A DNA stretch of 14,280 nt from Kiloniellales bacterium (GCA_022360075.1 JAKSDN010001417.1:1-14280), one strand, 5' to 3'; positions 6,511 to 13,960 are shown, counted from the stretch's first letter. Numbers and translations are program-made. The notes: generated from the sequence alone by a model not told the origin.

Positions 6511-7734
6511 TCAGATGGCCCGTGTTTTGAGACTGCCCCCAGGCTGCTGGTCGGCCCGTTGCGAGCCCGTTGCCGGCGGCGCCTCGCCGGCGGTCGTCGT
6601 TCGGTTGAGCGACGGCCGATCGAGCGCGAAGGGTTCGAGCAGCTTCGGAACCGTGCCGCTGTGCATGGCCTCGGCGAGCAGTGGCCCCACGATGGGGCCG
6701 AGATAGAAGCCATGGGTGGAAAACCCGAAGCAATGCCACAGCCCCTCGTGCCTCAGGGAGGGGCCGATGTAAGCAGCGTGGTCCGGCGTCATGCCTTCGA
6801 TGCCTGCCCAGGAGCGGAGCGCCACGGCGCCCGCCAGGCCCGGCAGCACGGCCTGCGCCAGGCCGAGGTTATAGCTGAGCGCCGCGGCATTGAGCCGGGT
6901 ATCCCGGGTCGCGGGTAAGATCGAGCCCTGGTATCCGCCGCCGATCAGGACGGTTCCGTTCGCCACTTGCTTGATCGAAAGCCGCCTGCCGTGCAGCCCG
7001 ATCACAGAGTTCAAAAGCGGCGCCGTCCGGGCGGTTACGGTCATCATCAGCGCCACCATCTGCAAGGCGAGCGGCTCGCCCAGCGCGTCCGCAACCGCTC
7101 CGCCCCAGGCCCCGGCGCAGTTCAACAGCAGCGGTGCTGCCCATTGCCGATCGTCGGTTCGGCAGACCCAGATGCCCTCATCGCGCCGCACGCTGCCCAC
7201 CTGCACGCCTTCCAGCACCGTGACGCCCGCCGCGTGCATCTGCCGGCGCAGCGCCTCCATGGTCCGGGCGGGACTGGCGTAGCCGCAGCTAGGCGCCCAG
7301 ATGCCGCCGAGCAGCGTTCTGGCCAGACCCGGCTCCAGATCACGGAGCGCCTCACGGTCCAGCCTCGTCTCCGCGATCGTGCAATGGCGTCGGACCCGTG
7401 CCATCGCGGTGTCCGCCGCGGCCATCTCCGCCTCGGTTTCGATCAGCTTCAGATAGCCGACCTGGCGGAAGCCGCAATCATCGTCGAGAATCTCTTCCAT
7501 CCGGTCCCAGGCCGCCAGGGCGTGCTCGGCGAGGGGCAGCTCGAAATGAATACGCGGGATGTGGTGAATGCTGCCGGCATTGACGCCGGAAGCATGCCGG
7601 CCGATTTGGTCCTGCTCTAGCAGGACGACATCCGCGCCCAGACGTGCCAAATGCATGGCCGTGAAGCAGCCATGCACGCCACCGCCGATGACAATGGCAT
7701 CCGCGGCGGTCTTAGCTGTCGCGGCTATAGACAA
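6511..7734 (-). CDS. DAO-family FAD-dependent oxidoreductase
   Basis: This full-length 407-residue flavin oxidoreductase of the DAO fold has the FAD dinucleotide motif AIVIGGGVHGC (GxGxxG at 17-22), an acidic residue ending strand 2 in VVLLEQD, and RHASGVNAG near residue 50. It also has LLNCAGAWGG, LRSWAGIEGMTPDHAAYIGP and CFGFSTHGFYLGP. It resembles the + strand oxidase at 2-1084, so the two clusters each carry one such enzyme. The start is TTG 7734; no ATG or GTG lies before the FAD motif. The TTG overlaps the end of the upstream gene by 23 bases, implying translational coupling. It is the last gene of the - strand operon after the HcnA/HcnB-like genes. It may be a catalytic subunit of the same complex or a second enzyme of the pathway; which cannot be told here. 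Confidence 0.9.
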   Translation of the reverse strand: MSIAATAKTAADAIVIGGGVHGCFTAMHLARLGADVVLLEQDQIGRHASGVNAGSIHHIPRIHFELPLAEHALAAWDRMEEILDDDCGFRQVGYLKLIETEAEMAAADTAMARVRRHCTIAETRLDREALRDLEPGLARTLLGGIWAPSCGYASPARTMEALRRQMHAAGVTVLEGVQVGSVRRDEGIWVCRTDDRQWAAPLLLNCAGAWGGAVADALGEPLALQMVALMMTVTARTAPLLNSVIGLHGRRLSIKQVANGTVLIGGGYQGSILPATRDTRLNAAALSYNLGLAQAVLPGLAGAVALRSWAGIEGMTPDHAAYIGPSLRHEGLWHCFGFSTHGFYLGPIVGPLLAEAMHSGTVPKLLEPFALDRPSLNRTTTAGEAPPATGSQRADQQPGGSLKTRAI

Positions 7735-9181
7735 AGCGCGTCTCGTCGGGCGGCGTCGCGGTCTCGTCCTGCGTCGCCAGCGCGGCGATCGGCAGAGGTT
7801 TCAGCGGTGGCCGCACGCCGAGGGCGCCGACCGTCTGCATGGCGAGACCCGTCGTCTCCGCAATGATCTCCGCGGCCGGCGTGCCGCAGATGCGCCCTTG
7901 GCACGTCCCCATGCCGCAGCGGGTCAGCGCCTTCATCCGGCCGATGTGATGAACCCCGGCCGCCGCGAGGTGCCGCAACGCGCCCGCCGTGACCTCCTCG
8001 CAACGGCAGATGATGACGTTGTCGTCCGGCCGGCGGCGTAACCAGTCCGGTGGGAAGAACAAGCGGTTGAGAAAAGCCCGCTCGCGGCGAAGGCGCGTCA
8101 GGCGCAAGCGGTCGGCGGCAATCAGCGCATCGCGGCGCGGTGGCGAGAGCTTGCCGAGCTGCACGGCGGCCTCGGCGGCGGCGATACGGCCGCTGTGGCG
8201 CGCGGCCTCCGCGCCATCGATGCCGGCCGCGTCGCCGGCGATCAGAGTGTCCGCCCTCGTGCTGTTGCCGTGGCGGTCCACCACCGGGGCCCAGCCGGGC
8301 AGATCTTCGGCCCAGTGAACGCGGCACCCGGCCAGGCGCGCGGCTTCGGTATCCGGCACGACGCCGAAATGGACGATCAGCAGCGCGCAGTCGATGCTGC
8401 GGCGTCGGCCGCCGTGGCTGAAGGTGACGCGGTGAATGGCGTCGCTGCTCTTGTCCGTTCCGGCGCTGTCGACCGAGAGATCGTGCACCGCTCGGAAGGT
8501 CGGAATGCGAGCCCGGCGGAGTGCGGCGAGGAGACCAAGCCCCCGCCAGGTCGCCGAACCCCAAAGCAAGGCGCCCGGCAGCAAGGGCGCGGCGGCCAGG
8601 AGATGGCGCCTGGGCGTGGTATCGAGCAGGGCGGCGATCCGCACCCCGGCGCGGTGGAGCTGTGCGGCCAAAAGCAGGAGGAGCGGACCCGTCCCGGCCA
8701 GGACCACCTTTCCTTCGGGCACGATCGCCGCGCCTTTCATCAGGGTCTGGACGCCGCCAGCGGTCATCACGCCCGGCCTGGTCCATCCGGGAACGGCGAT
8801 AGGACGTTCTGTACTGCCGGTTGCGAGCAGCAGGCGGCGCGCCGTGCGTGTCCCTATCTTGCCGTTCCGAACGAGTTGCAGGCCGATGGGCGCGATCTCG
8901 GGCGGCGTGATGTCGACCAGGCTATGCCCGGACAGGATGGCCGCGCCCGGCGCGTTGCGCGCCTGGGCGATGAGTGGACGTCCCCAGCCTGCCTCCGGAT
9001 GTGGCATGCCCGCGTCGCCCGTTCGGTCGAGGCCGTGCAGCACGCGTCCGCCGAGCGCCTCGGACTCCTCGATCAGCAGGCAGCGAAGGCCGCAGTCCGC
9101 CCCCATGGCGAGGGCGGCGAGCCCCGCAGGGCCGCCCCCGACGATGGCCAGATCAAGCGTTTCCGCCTCGCCGCTGGTCAT
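7712..9181 (-). CDS. FAD/NAD(P)-binding oxidoreductase with BFD-like [2Fe-2S] domain (HcnB/OoxA-like)
   Basis: This 489-residue protein matches the alpha subunit of dye-linked amino-acid dehydrogenases (HcnB, octopine/nopaline oxidase subunit A and relatives). It has LAIVGGGPAGLAAL (GGGPAG 15-20), the ATGSTERP segment (120-127), a second nucleotide-binding motif VVLAGTGPLL (159-168) and the LIAGDAAGIDGAEAA flavin motif. The C-terminal domain carries ICRCEEV with C392 and C394, and RCGMGTCQGR with C422 and C427, the four-Cys BFD-like cluster. Such subunits relay electrons from the DAO-type catalytic subunit. ATG 9181 lies one base after the stop of the small ferredoxin-like gene, and its own end overlaps the next gene by 23 bases, so three subunits are tightly linked. 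The electron acceptor and exact complex composition are inferred. Confidence 0.9.
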   Translation of the reverse strand: MTSGEAETLDLAIVGGGPAGLAALAMGADCGLRCLLIEESEALGGRVLHGLDRTGDAGMPHPEAGWGRPLIAQARNAPGAAILSGHSLVDITPPEIAPIGLQLVRNGKIGTRTARRLLLATGSTERPIAVPGWTRPGVMTAGGVQTLMKGAAIVPEGKVVLAGTGPLLLLLAAQLHRAGVRIAALLDTTPRRHLLAAAPLLPGALLWGSATWRGLGLLAALRRARIPTFRAVHDLSVDSAGTDKSSDAIHRVTFSHGGRRRSIDCALLIVHFGVVPDTEAARLAGCRVHWAEDLPGWAPVVDRHGNSTRADTLIAGDAAGIDGAEAARHSGRIAAAEAAVQLGKLSPPRRDALIAADRLRLTRLRRERAFLNRLFFPPDWLRRRPDDNVIICRCEEVTAGALRHLAAAGVHHIGRMKALTRCGMGTCQGRICGTPAAEIIAETTGLAMQTVGALGVRPPLKPLPIAALATQDETATPPDETRFVYSRDS

Positions 9182-9182
9182 C

Positions 9183-9479
9183 TCAGGCGACCTGCCGCTC
9201 GACCTCGAGGCCCTCGGAGACGGGGGTGAGGCATGCTTGACGATAGGGCACGCCGTCGATGGTCATGCTGCACTCGAAGCAGTGGCCGATCAGGCAGTAG
9301 GCGCCGCGCTGGCTTGCGGACACGGCGCTCCGTCGGCCGGACGGCTTGCCATGCAGCAATAGTGCCGCGGCAACCGAGATATCGGCGGGCACCCGCAGGC
9401 GCTCGCCTTCGAAAACGATCGTCACCGTCTCCCCGTCCCGGAGGCTGCGGAAGCGGGGCGCCCTGGCTTGCGTTGGCAT
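9183..9479 (-). CDS. (2Fe-2S)-binding small subunit (HcnA-like)
   Basis: A 98-residue ferredoxin-fold protein with cysteines C62, C67, C70 and C83 in YCLIGHCFECSMTIDG...QACL. This is the complete Cys-x4-Cys-x2-Cys-x12-Cys set that binds a plant-type [2Fe-2S] centre. Size and pattern match HcnA and the small subunits of opine oxidases and hydroxyproline dehydrogenase complexes; in tetrameric sarcosine oxidase the same module is fused to the N-terminus of the alpha subunit. ATG 9479 is 10 bases after the end of the DadA-like gene, with GAGG overlapping that stop codon as a likely ribosome binding site. The gene stops one base before the HcnB-like start. It should shuttle electrons between the flavins of its neighbours. 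There is no signal peptide, so it is cytosolic. Confidence 0.92.
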   Translation of the reverse strand: MPTQARAPRFRSLRDGETVTIVFEGERLRVPADISVAAALLLHGKPSGRRSAVSASQRGAYCLIGHCFECSMTIDGVPYRQACLTPVSEGLEVERQVA

Positions 9480-9489
9480 CCCGGCAGCC

Positions 9490-10764
9490 TCATGCCGCCC
9501 GGAAGCGGGACGCCCTATAGGGAGCCAGCTCGACCGGCGGCGCCGAGCCCTCGACCAGGCCGCGGATGATATGGCCCGTGATGGCGGCCTGAGTCAGTCC
9601 CACCTGGCCATGGCCGAAGGCGAGATAGGCATTGGCAAAGCGTGGTGCCCGGTCGATCACCGGCAGGCCGTCGGGCAGGGACGGGCGGCAGCCCATCCAT
9701 CGATCGGCGCGATCCCGCCGTAGCCGCGGGAACAAGGCGGCGGCGCGTTCGGCCAAGAGATCGAACAGCTTCGGATTGGGCGGCGCCTGCAGTCCGGCGA
9801 ACTCGACGAGGCCGGCGATGCGCAGCCCGTCCTGCATTGGCGTAATGGCGATGCCGGCGCTGGGCACCAGCATGGGCAGCGCCGTTTCCACGCCCGGGTC
9901 ACGCAGCATGAGGTGGTAGCCGCGCTGGGTGTCGAGCGGCAGCGTGAGGCCGAGTTCCCGGGCCAGCGGACCGGAATGCGCCCCGGCGGCCAAGACGAGC
10001 TCCGTCACCGGAACGGCCTCGTCCGCCGGCGTGGCGACGGCGTCGATTCGGTCTCCGTCGCCGAGGAGGCGGGTCACGGGCTGGGGGTGGAATTCGCCGC
10101 CGTCGGCCACGATACGCTCGAACAGGAAACGCCCCAGCGCCCGCGGGGACAGCACCTGTCCGGCGTCCTCGGCCAGGATTGCGCCGGCCGTCTCGCCCTC
10201 CAGATCCGGGACGCGTTGGTGCAAGGCCTCCGGGCTCAGCTCCGCCAGACGCATGCCGCGCGCCCGGCGCAGGTCGTTGTCGGGGACGGCGCGGCGCCGT
10301 TCTCTTTCGCTCAGATAGACATAAAGACAGCCGTCACGGCGAAACAGCGCCCGTGCGTCGGGCAGATCGTCCAGCAGTGTCATCCAGTTGTCGAAACCGG
10401 AAAGCGACAACGCCGCCATGGCGCGCGACAGACGGTCGTGCTCGCGCCGCCGGCTCGCCTTTGCGAAGTGCCACAGGAAGGGCGCGAGACGCGGCAGGTA
10501 GAAGGGCCGGATCGTCAGCGGCCCCTTGGGATCGAGCAGCAGGCGCGGCAGCTCCATGAGCAGCCGGCCGTTGGCTTCCGGAACCACGGCCGAGCCGGCG
10601 ATGATTCCCGCATTGCCGGCCGACGCCCCGGAGCCCGGTTCTTCCGGGTCGAACAAGGTCACGGACAAGCCGGCCTTCTGCAAGGCACGCGCCACGGCCA
10701 GGCCCACAAGGCCCGCCCCGGCGATCGCCACCGTCCGTTTCGTGCGGTCCATAGCCTGACTCAT
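9490..10764 (-). CDS. DadA-like FAD-dependent D-amino acid/imino acid dehydrogenase
   Basis: A 424-residue flavoprotein with VAIAGAGLVGLAVARAL (GxGxxG 16-21), a second-strand acidic residue in VTLFDPEEPG, and GASAGNAGII. The C-terminal signature WMGCRPSLPDGLPVID followed by YLAFGHGQVGLTQAA is characteristic of the DadA subgroup (D-amino acid dehydrogenase, cis-4-hydroxy-D-proline dehydrogenase). It would oxidise a D-amino or cyclic imino acid to the keto acid or imine. The HcnA-like gene follows after 10 bases, consistent with a catalytic beta subunit of a dye-linked heteromer. A 103-base gap with a hairpin separates it from dctP upstream. ATG 10764 is used here; an in-frame ATG at 10752 is an equal alternative because neither has a strong ribosome binding site. 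The exact substrate is not determinable. Confidence 0.92.
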   Translation of the reverse strand: MSQAMDRTKRTVAIAGAGLVGLAVARALQKAGLSVTLFDPEEPGSGASAGNAGIIAGSAVVPEANGRLLMELPRLLLDPKGPLTIRPFYLPRLAPFLWHFAKASRRREHDRLSRAMAALSLSGFDNWMTLLDDLPDARALFRRDGCLYVYLSERERRRAVPDNDLRRARGMRLAELSPEALHQRVPDLEGETAGAILAEDAGQVLSPRALGRFLFERIVADGGEFHPQPVTRLLGDGDRIDAVATPADEAVPVTELVLAAGAHSGPLARELGLTLPLDTQRGYHLMLRDPGVETALPMLVPSAGIAITPMQDGLRIAGLVEFAGLQAPPNPKLFDLLAERAAALFPRLRRDRADRWMGCRPSLPDGLPVIDRAPRFANAYLAFGHGQVGLTQAAITGHIIRGLVEGSAPPVELAPYRASRFRAA

Positions 10765-10816
10765 CGGCGCCGATCTCTTGCGTGTCGGGCAGACCTTTGT
10801 CGTCGTCTGCTTGGCT

Positions 10817-10848
10817 GGTCGGCGCCCGATCGGGAGCGAGCGCCGACC
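10817..10848 (-). other. intercistronic RNA hairpin between dctP and the DadA-like gene
   Basis: GGTCGGCGC (10817-10825) and GCGCCGACC (10840-10848) are perfect 9-bp inverted arms around a 14-base GC-rich loop. On the - strand transcript they start 19 bases after the dctP stop. No U-run follows, so it should not terminate efficiently. It could attenuate read-through into the oxidase genes or protect the binding-protein mRNA; both roles are inference. A comparable hairpin follows the other dctP in this window. Confidence 0.5.
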
Positions 10849-10867
10849 GCCACCTCTCTTCGAGCCG

Positions 10868-11872
10868 CTAGTTGGCCGCCTTGCGGATTCTCTGAACCAG
10901 CTCTTGGAAGTCGGGTCCCGCCTCGGCCGCGAAGCGATCTTGAACCGCCATGGCCGCTTCGATGAAGGGCGCGGTATCCGGGCTGTAGAGGGTCATGCCG
11001 CCTTCATTCTTCAACCATTGCCGCGTCGCTTCCTCCTCGGCGAATATGATGGCCGATTGATGGCTGCTGGCTTCCGCGGCCGCGCGCCGGACGGCCTCTC
11101 GTTGGGCATCGTCCAGCTTCTTCATGACCCGGTCGCTCATGAACAGCGGTACGAAGGCCGCGATATGGTCGAGTCGCACGAGGTGCTTGGCGAACTCGTA
11201 GAACTTCATATCGCGGATGGTGGCGAGGCCGTTGTCGCTGGCATCGATCGCGCCGGTCTGCAGCGCGGTCGGCACCTCCGACCAGGCCAGGGCGACCGGC
11301 TGGGTGCCGAAGGCATCGGCGGTCTCGATCATGACGCGGTTTTGCGGCACCCGGAATTTCAGCCCGCTCATGTCGTCGATCGAATGGACCGGACGCTCGA
11401 TGGTGAAGACTTCGCGGAAAAACACGCCGCCGTAGGCGATAAGATGCACGCCCGTATCGTCGTAGAGGCGTTTGGCCAGCTCGCTTCCCACCTCGCCTTC
11501 GAGCACCTGGGCGATATGCTCCTGATTCTGAAAGATGTAGGGCAGCACGAAGACGTTCATCAGCGGATAGTTCGGCGAGACATTGTTGGAGCTGATGAGG
11601 AACGCATCCACCGTGCCGAGCTGCATGGCGCTGAACGCCGTTTCCTCGCTGCCGATCTGGCCGCAGCAACGCAGGCTCACCGTGACGGAGCCGTCGGTGT
11701 ACTGCTCGACCAGCTCCTTGAACTTCACCGCGAGAATGCCGAGCTTCGAATCGGCCGGCGTTTCCCACCCGACATTGATGTTGACGCTGTCCGCCCACGC
11801 CGGCGGCGCAATGGCGAGGAGAACGGCGGCTGCCGCTCCTTTCAGAAACTTGCCTATCTTGATCTGCAACAT
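10868..11872 (-). CDS. dctP: TRAP transporter substrate-binding protein DctP
   Basis: A 334-residue periplasmic binding protein. The frame is open further upstream to 12037, but ATG 11872 is the start: GGAGG lies 5 bases before it (around 11878-11882) and a Sec signal peptide begins there (MLQIKIGKFLKGAAAAVLLA, AWA before likely cleavage at 27/28). Family features are the ligand-carboxylate arginine R174 in LKFRVPQN and the segment WSEVPTALQTGAIDASDNG. The mature protein has an unusual adjacent Cys pair, C69-C70, in LRCCGQIG, where relatives usually have a small-residue turn before GQ(L/I)G. The gene follows dctQ and dctM, so the order QMP differs from PQM in the left cluster. It captures the substrate for the oxidases encoded downstream. 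Ligand unknown, probably a carboxylate. Confidence 0.93.
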   Translation of the reverse strand: MLQIKIGKFLKGAAAAVLLAIAPPAWADSVNINVGWETPADSKLGILAVKFKELVEQYTDGSVTVSLRCCGQIGSEETAFSAMQLGTVDAFLISSNNVSPNYPLMNVFVLPYIFQNQEHIAQVLEGEVGSELAKRLYDDTGVHLIAYGGVFFREVFTIERPVHSIDDMSGLKFRVPQNRVMIETADAFGTQPVALAWSEVPTALQTGAIDASDNGLATIRDMKFYEFAKHLVRLDHIAAFVPLFMSDRVMKKLDDAQREAVRRAAAEASSHQSAIIFAEEEATRQWLKNEGGMTLYSPDTAPFIEAAMAVQDRFAAEAGPDFQELVQRIRKAAN

Positions 11873-12000
11873 ATTGGCCTCCACTTGCTTCCAGTCAGTC
11901 GTTGGCGAAGAGAATTCGCTTATTGCGGCCCGCCCCTTTTGCTCTTTCCGACCTCCCCAAGACGTTCGATGTGAAAAGAACGGCCCAGCGCATGACCGCG
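11873..12000 (-). other. 128-base dctM-dctP spacer
   Basis: This spacer holds the dctP ribosome binding site and a weak hairpin (GCGAA 11905-11909 with TTCGC 11915-11919, 5-base loop). No gene or clear promoter is visible. The spacer is long for an operon, so a separate internal promoter for dctP cannot be excluded. Confidence 0.4.
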
Positions 12001-13287
12001 CTAGAGCCGCGGGCCGTAAACCAAGTTCGGCAGCCACAGGGCGAGGTCCGGCCAGAGCGAGAAGATCACCAGGCCGACGATATAGGCGCCGAAGAACGGG
12101 ATGACCGCGATCGATATCGATTCCAGGCTGACCTTGCCGATGCGCTGCGCGACGTAGAGGTTCCCGCCTACGGGTGGGGTCAGGAAGCCGACCTCGGCGG
12201 TAATGATGGTGAAGACGCCGAACAGGATCGGGTCGATGCCGAGCGCCACCGCGATCGGCAGCAAGACCGGCGTGAAGATGACGATCTGCGCCAGGGAATC
12301 CATGAAGGTGCCGATCAGGATGTAGAAGATCGCGACGACGATCAGGAACAGCCAGGGATTCTCGCCGAGCAGGGCCATCAGCCCCATCAACAGGTCCGGC
12401 ATGTCGTAGAGCGCGATGACGTGGCCCAGGGTGAGTGTCGGGGCCAGCAGGATGAGAATTCCGGTCATCAGCACCGTGAAGCGCAGCGCCCCGACGAACT
12501 GAGCCCAGCCGAGCTCGCGATAGACGATGACCTCGACGAAGAGCGCGTAGAACACCGCGACTCCCGCGGCCTCGGTGGGGGTGAAGATGCCGCTATAGAT
12601 CCCGCCGAGAATCAGCACCGGTGCGCCAAGGGCCCACTTGCCTTCCCACAGCGCCAACACGAGGGGCCGCCAGCGGAAGGGTTCCGTCGTGCCCGGCGCA
12701 TCGCGCCGCACCATGAACCAGACGGTGATGATCAAACCGATGGTCAGCACCAGGCCGGGCACGACGCCGGCCAGGAACAGCCGCGGAATCGATTCGCCGG
12801 CGACCAGGCCGTAGATGATCATCATGTTGCTCGGCGGGATCATGGCCCCCAGGGCGCCGGCGGAGGCCGCCACCGCCGAGGCGAAGCGCGGCGAGTAGCC
12901 CTCCGCCATCATGCGCGGGATGGTGACCGAGCCGACGGCGGCGGTGGTCGCCATGCCGGAGCCCGAAATCGCGCCGAAGATGGCGCAGGCCACCACCGTG
13001 ACGTAGCCGAGATTGCCCTTGTAGGAGCTCATGAGCCCTTGAGCGATATTGATCAGCCGGGTCGCGGTATGGCCGCGCTCCATGATCGAGCCGGCGAAGA
13101 TGAACAGGGGCAGCGCCAGCAGGGGAAAGGGCTGCAGGGCGACGAAAGAAGATTGCGCCAGGGAGCTTCCAGGGATGTCGAGCAGCCAGAGCCCCACCAG
13201 CGCGGTCACGCCCAGCACCACGAAGATCGGCACCCCCATCAGCAGCGTGACGAGGAAGACCAGCGCGACGATCAGCGGCTCGCTCAT
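12001..13287 (-). CDS. dctM: TRAP transporter large membrane subunit DctM
   Basis: A 428-residue polytopic permease. Signatures are PLFIFAGSIMERG (60-72), FGAISGSGMATTAAVGS (104-120), MIPPSNMMIIYG (149-160), FTPTEAAGVAVFYALF in the second half and FLTPPVGGNLYVAQRIG near the end. The frame stays open upstream to 13719, but that part lies on top of dctQ. ATG 13287 is the start because it overlaps the dctQ stop as ATGA (13284-13287) and has a GAGGA ribosome binding site at about 13295-13299. Translational coupling with dctQ is therefore expected. It provides the ion-driven transport path for the right cluster. It is related to, but clearly different in sequence from, the dctM at 2828-4135, so the two systems are not a recent duplication. 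Confidence 0.95.
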   Translation of the reverse strand: MSEPLIVALVFLVTLLMGVPIFVVLGVTALVGLWLLDIPGSSLAQSSFVALQPFPLLALPLFIFAGSIMERGHTATRLINIAQGLMSSYKGNLGYVTVVACAIFGAISGSGMATTAAVGSVTIPRMMAEGYSPRFASAVAASAGALGAMIPPSNMMIIYGLVAGESIPRLFLAGVVPGLVLTIGLIITVWFMVRRDAPGTTEPFRWRPLVLALWEGKWALGAPVLILGGIYSGIFTPTEAAGVAVFYALFVEVIVYRELGWAQFVGALRFTVLMTGILILLAPTLTLGHVIALYDMPDLLMGLMALLGENPWLFLIVVAIFYILIGTFMDSLAQIVIFTPVLLPIAVALGIDPILFGVFTIITAEVGFLTPPVGGNLYVAQRIGKVSLESISIAVIPFFGAYIVGLVIFSLWPDLALWLPNLVYGPRL

Positions 13288-13802
13288 TGGACTTCCTCGT
13301 GCTCGCGCGCGGGCAGGCCTTGGCGGCCGCCGAGGAACCAGAGCACGTAGGTCTGGACGACGCGGATCGTCATGAGCAGATAGGCGATGAGCACGATGGC
13401 GTGCGGCCACTCCTGCTCGATGCCCAGCGCGGGCGAGCGATTGGTGAACTGGAACAGGAGGTCCAGATACTCGATCGCATAGACGATCATCAGGACGTTG
13501 AAGGCGATCCAGATCGCGTCGGCGGCGAGCACGATGGGCAAGGCCAGCACGCGCGGCAGCTTCTCGATCAGCAGGATCATGCGGATATGGAAATGATGCC
13601 TGATGCCGATCGAGGCGCCGAGGTAGACGGCCCAGACCATGCAATAGGCGGCGATCTCCTCGGTCCAATGCAAGCCGAGATCGAGCAGATAGCGGCTGAT
13701 CACCTGGAGCATGACGCACACCGCCATGACGACGATGAGCGCGCAGGCGACGGTTTCCTCGAGCCTGAGATCGACAATGCGCAGGATCGCGCGCCGGGTC
13801 AC
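13284..13802 (-). CDS. dctQ: TRAP transporter small membrane subunit DctQ
   Basis: This four-helix subunit has 172 residues from GTG 13802. Helices lie near 16-40, 46-66, 86-110 and 132-156. Family motifs are QVISRYLL, WTEEIAAYCMVWAVYLGASIGI and HHFHIRM. The frame is open to an ATG at 13874, but that ATG lies inside the LacI-type operator and has no ribosome binding site. GTG 13802 has GGGAGG (13812-13817) nine bases upstream, and the extra 24 residues are basic and polar, unlike a DctQ start. ATG 13826 is a weaker alternative. It is the first gene of the - strand operon, about 83 bases from the predicted transcription start, and its stop overlaps the dctM start by four bases. Confidence 0.9.
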   Translation of the reverse strand: MTRRAILRIVDLRLEETVACALIVVMAVCVMLQVISRYLLDLGLHWTEEIAAYCMVWAVYLGASIGIRHHFHIRMILLIEKLPRVLALPIVLAADAIWIAFNVLMIVYAIEYLDLLFQFTNRSPALGIEQEWPHAIVLIAYLLMTIRVVQTYVLWFLGGRQGLPAREHEEVQ

Positions 13803-13857
13803 CTTGCTCTTCCTCCCGCCCGGCATCGCTTGTTTAGCTTTGGAGATGCCGATTTTC

Positions 13858-13878
13858 TTTGGAAACGATTTCATATCG
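13858..13878 (-). promoter_or_regulatory. LacI-family operator O1 (in front of dctQ)
   Basis: The core TGGAAACGATTTCA (13860-13873) has the LacI/GalR operator layout, imperfect dyad arms around a central CG. It is part of a 21-bp sequence repeated in perfect inverted orientation at 13961-13981. It lies about 13-26 bases downstream of the predicted transcription start of the dctQ operon, a classical blocking position for a repressor. Confidence 0.8.
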
Positions 13879-13891
13879 TGACTGAAAGAGT

Positions 13892-13920
13892 GCTATATAT
13901 GCAAGCGAATTTGTCGTTAA
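13892..13920 (-). promoter_or_regulatory. predicted promoter of the dctQMP-oxidase operon
   Basis: On the - strand TTAACG (13920-13915) and TATAGC (13897-13892) are separated by 17 bases, a sigma-70-like layout with start near 13885. TATATA two bases upstream is an alternative -10. The region is 37% GC (13861-13920), far below the genes. Inferred from sequence only. Confidence 0.5.
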
Positions 13921-13939
13921 GCCGCTAAAGCCTCATAAT
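13911..13939 (+). promoter_or_regulatory. predicted promoter of the lacI-family regulator gene
   Basis: TTGTCG (13911-13916) and CATAAT (13934-13939) have a 17-base spacer, with transcription expected to start near 13946. Its -35 box overlaps the -35 box of the divergent promoter by two bases. A 7-bp inverted repeat (GCTAAAG 13924-13930, CTTTAGC 13949-13955) straddles the -10 and start. Confidence 0.5.
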
Positions 13940-13960
13940 TCCTGTCTACTTTAGCTTGAT

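Noticed and set aside
8195..9229. + strand open frame of 344 codons opposite the HcnB-like gene
   Set aside because: The - strand protein has two nucleotide-binding motifs and an Fe-S cluster in order; the + frame is a compositional shadow.
9913..10965. + strand open frame of 350 codons opposite the DadA-like gene
   Set aside because: It covers parts of two real genes and their spacer, with no motif or start signal.
11902..13350. Long + strand open frame of 482 codons opposite dctM/dctP
   Set aside because: It lies antisense to clear dctM and dctQ coding sequence, is rich in D, E, R, H and Q without any domain, and is a typical shadow frame of high-GC membrane protein genes.
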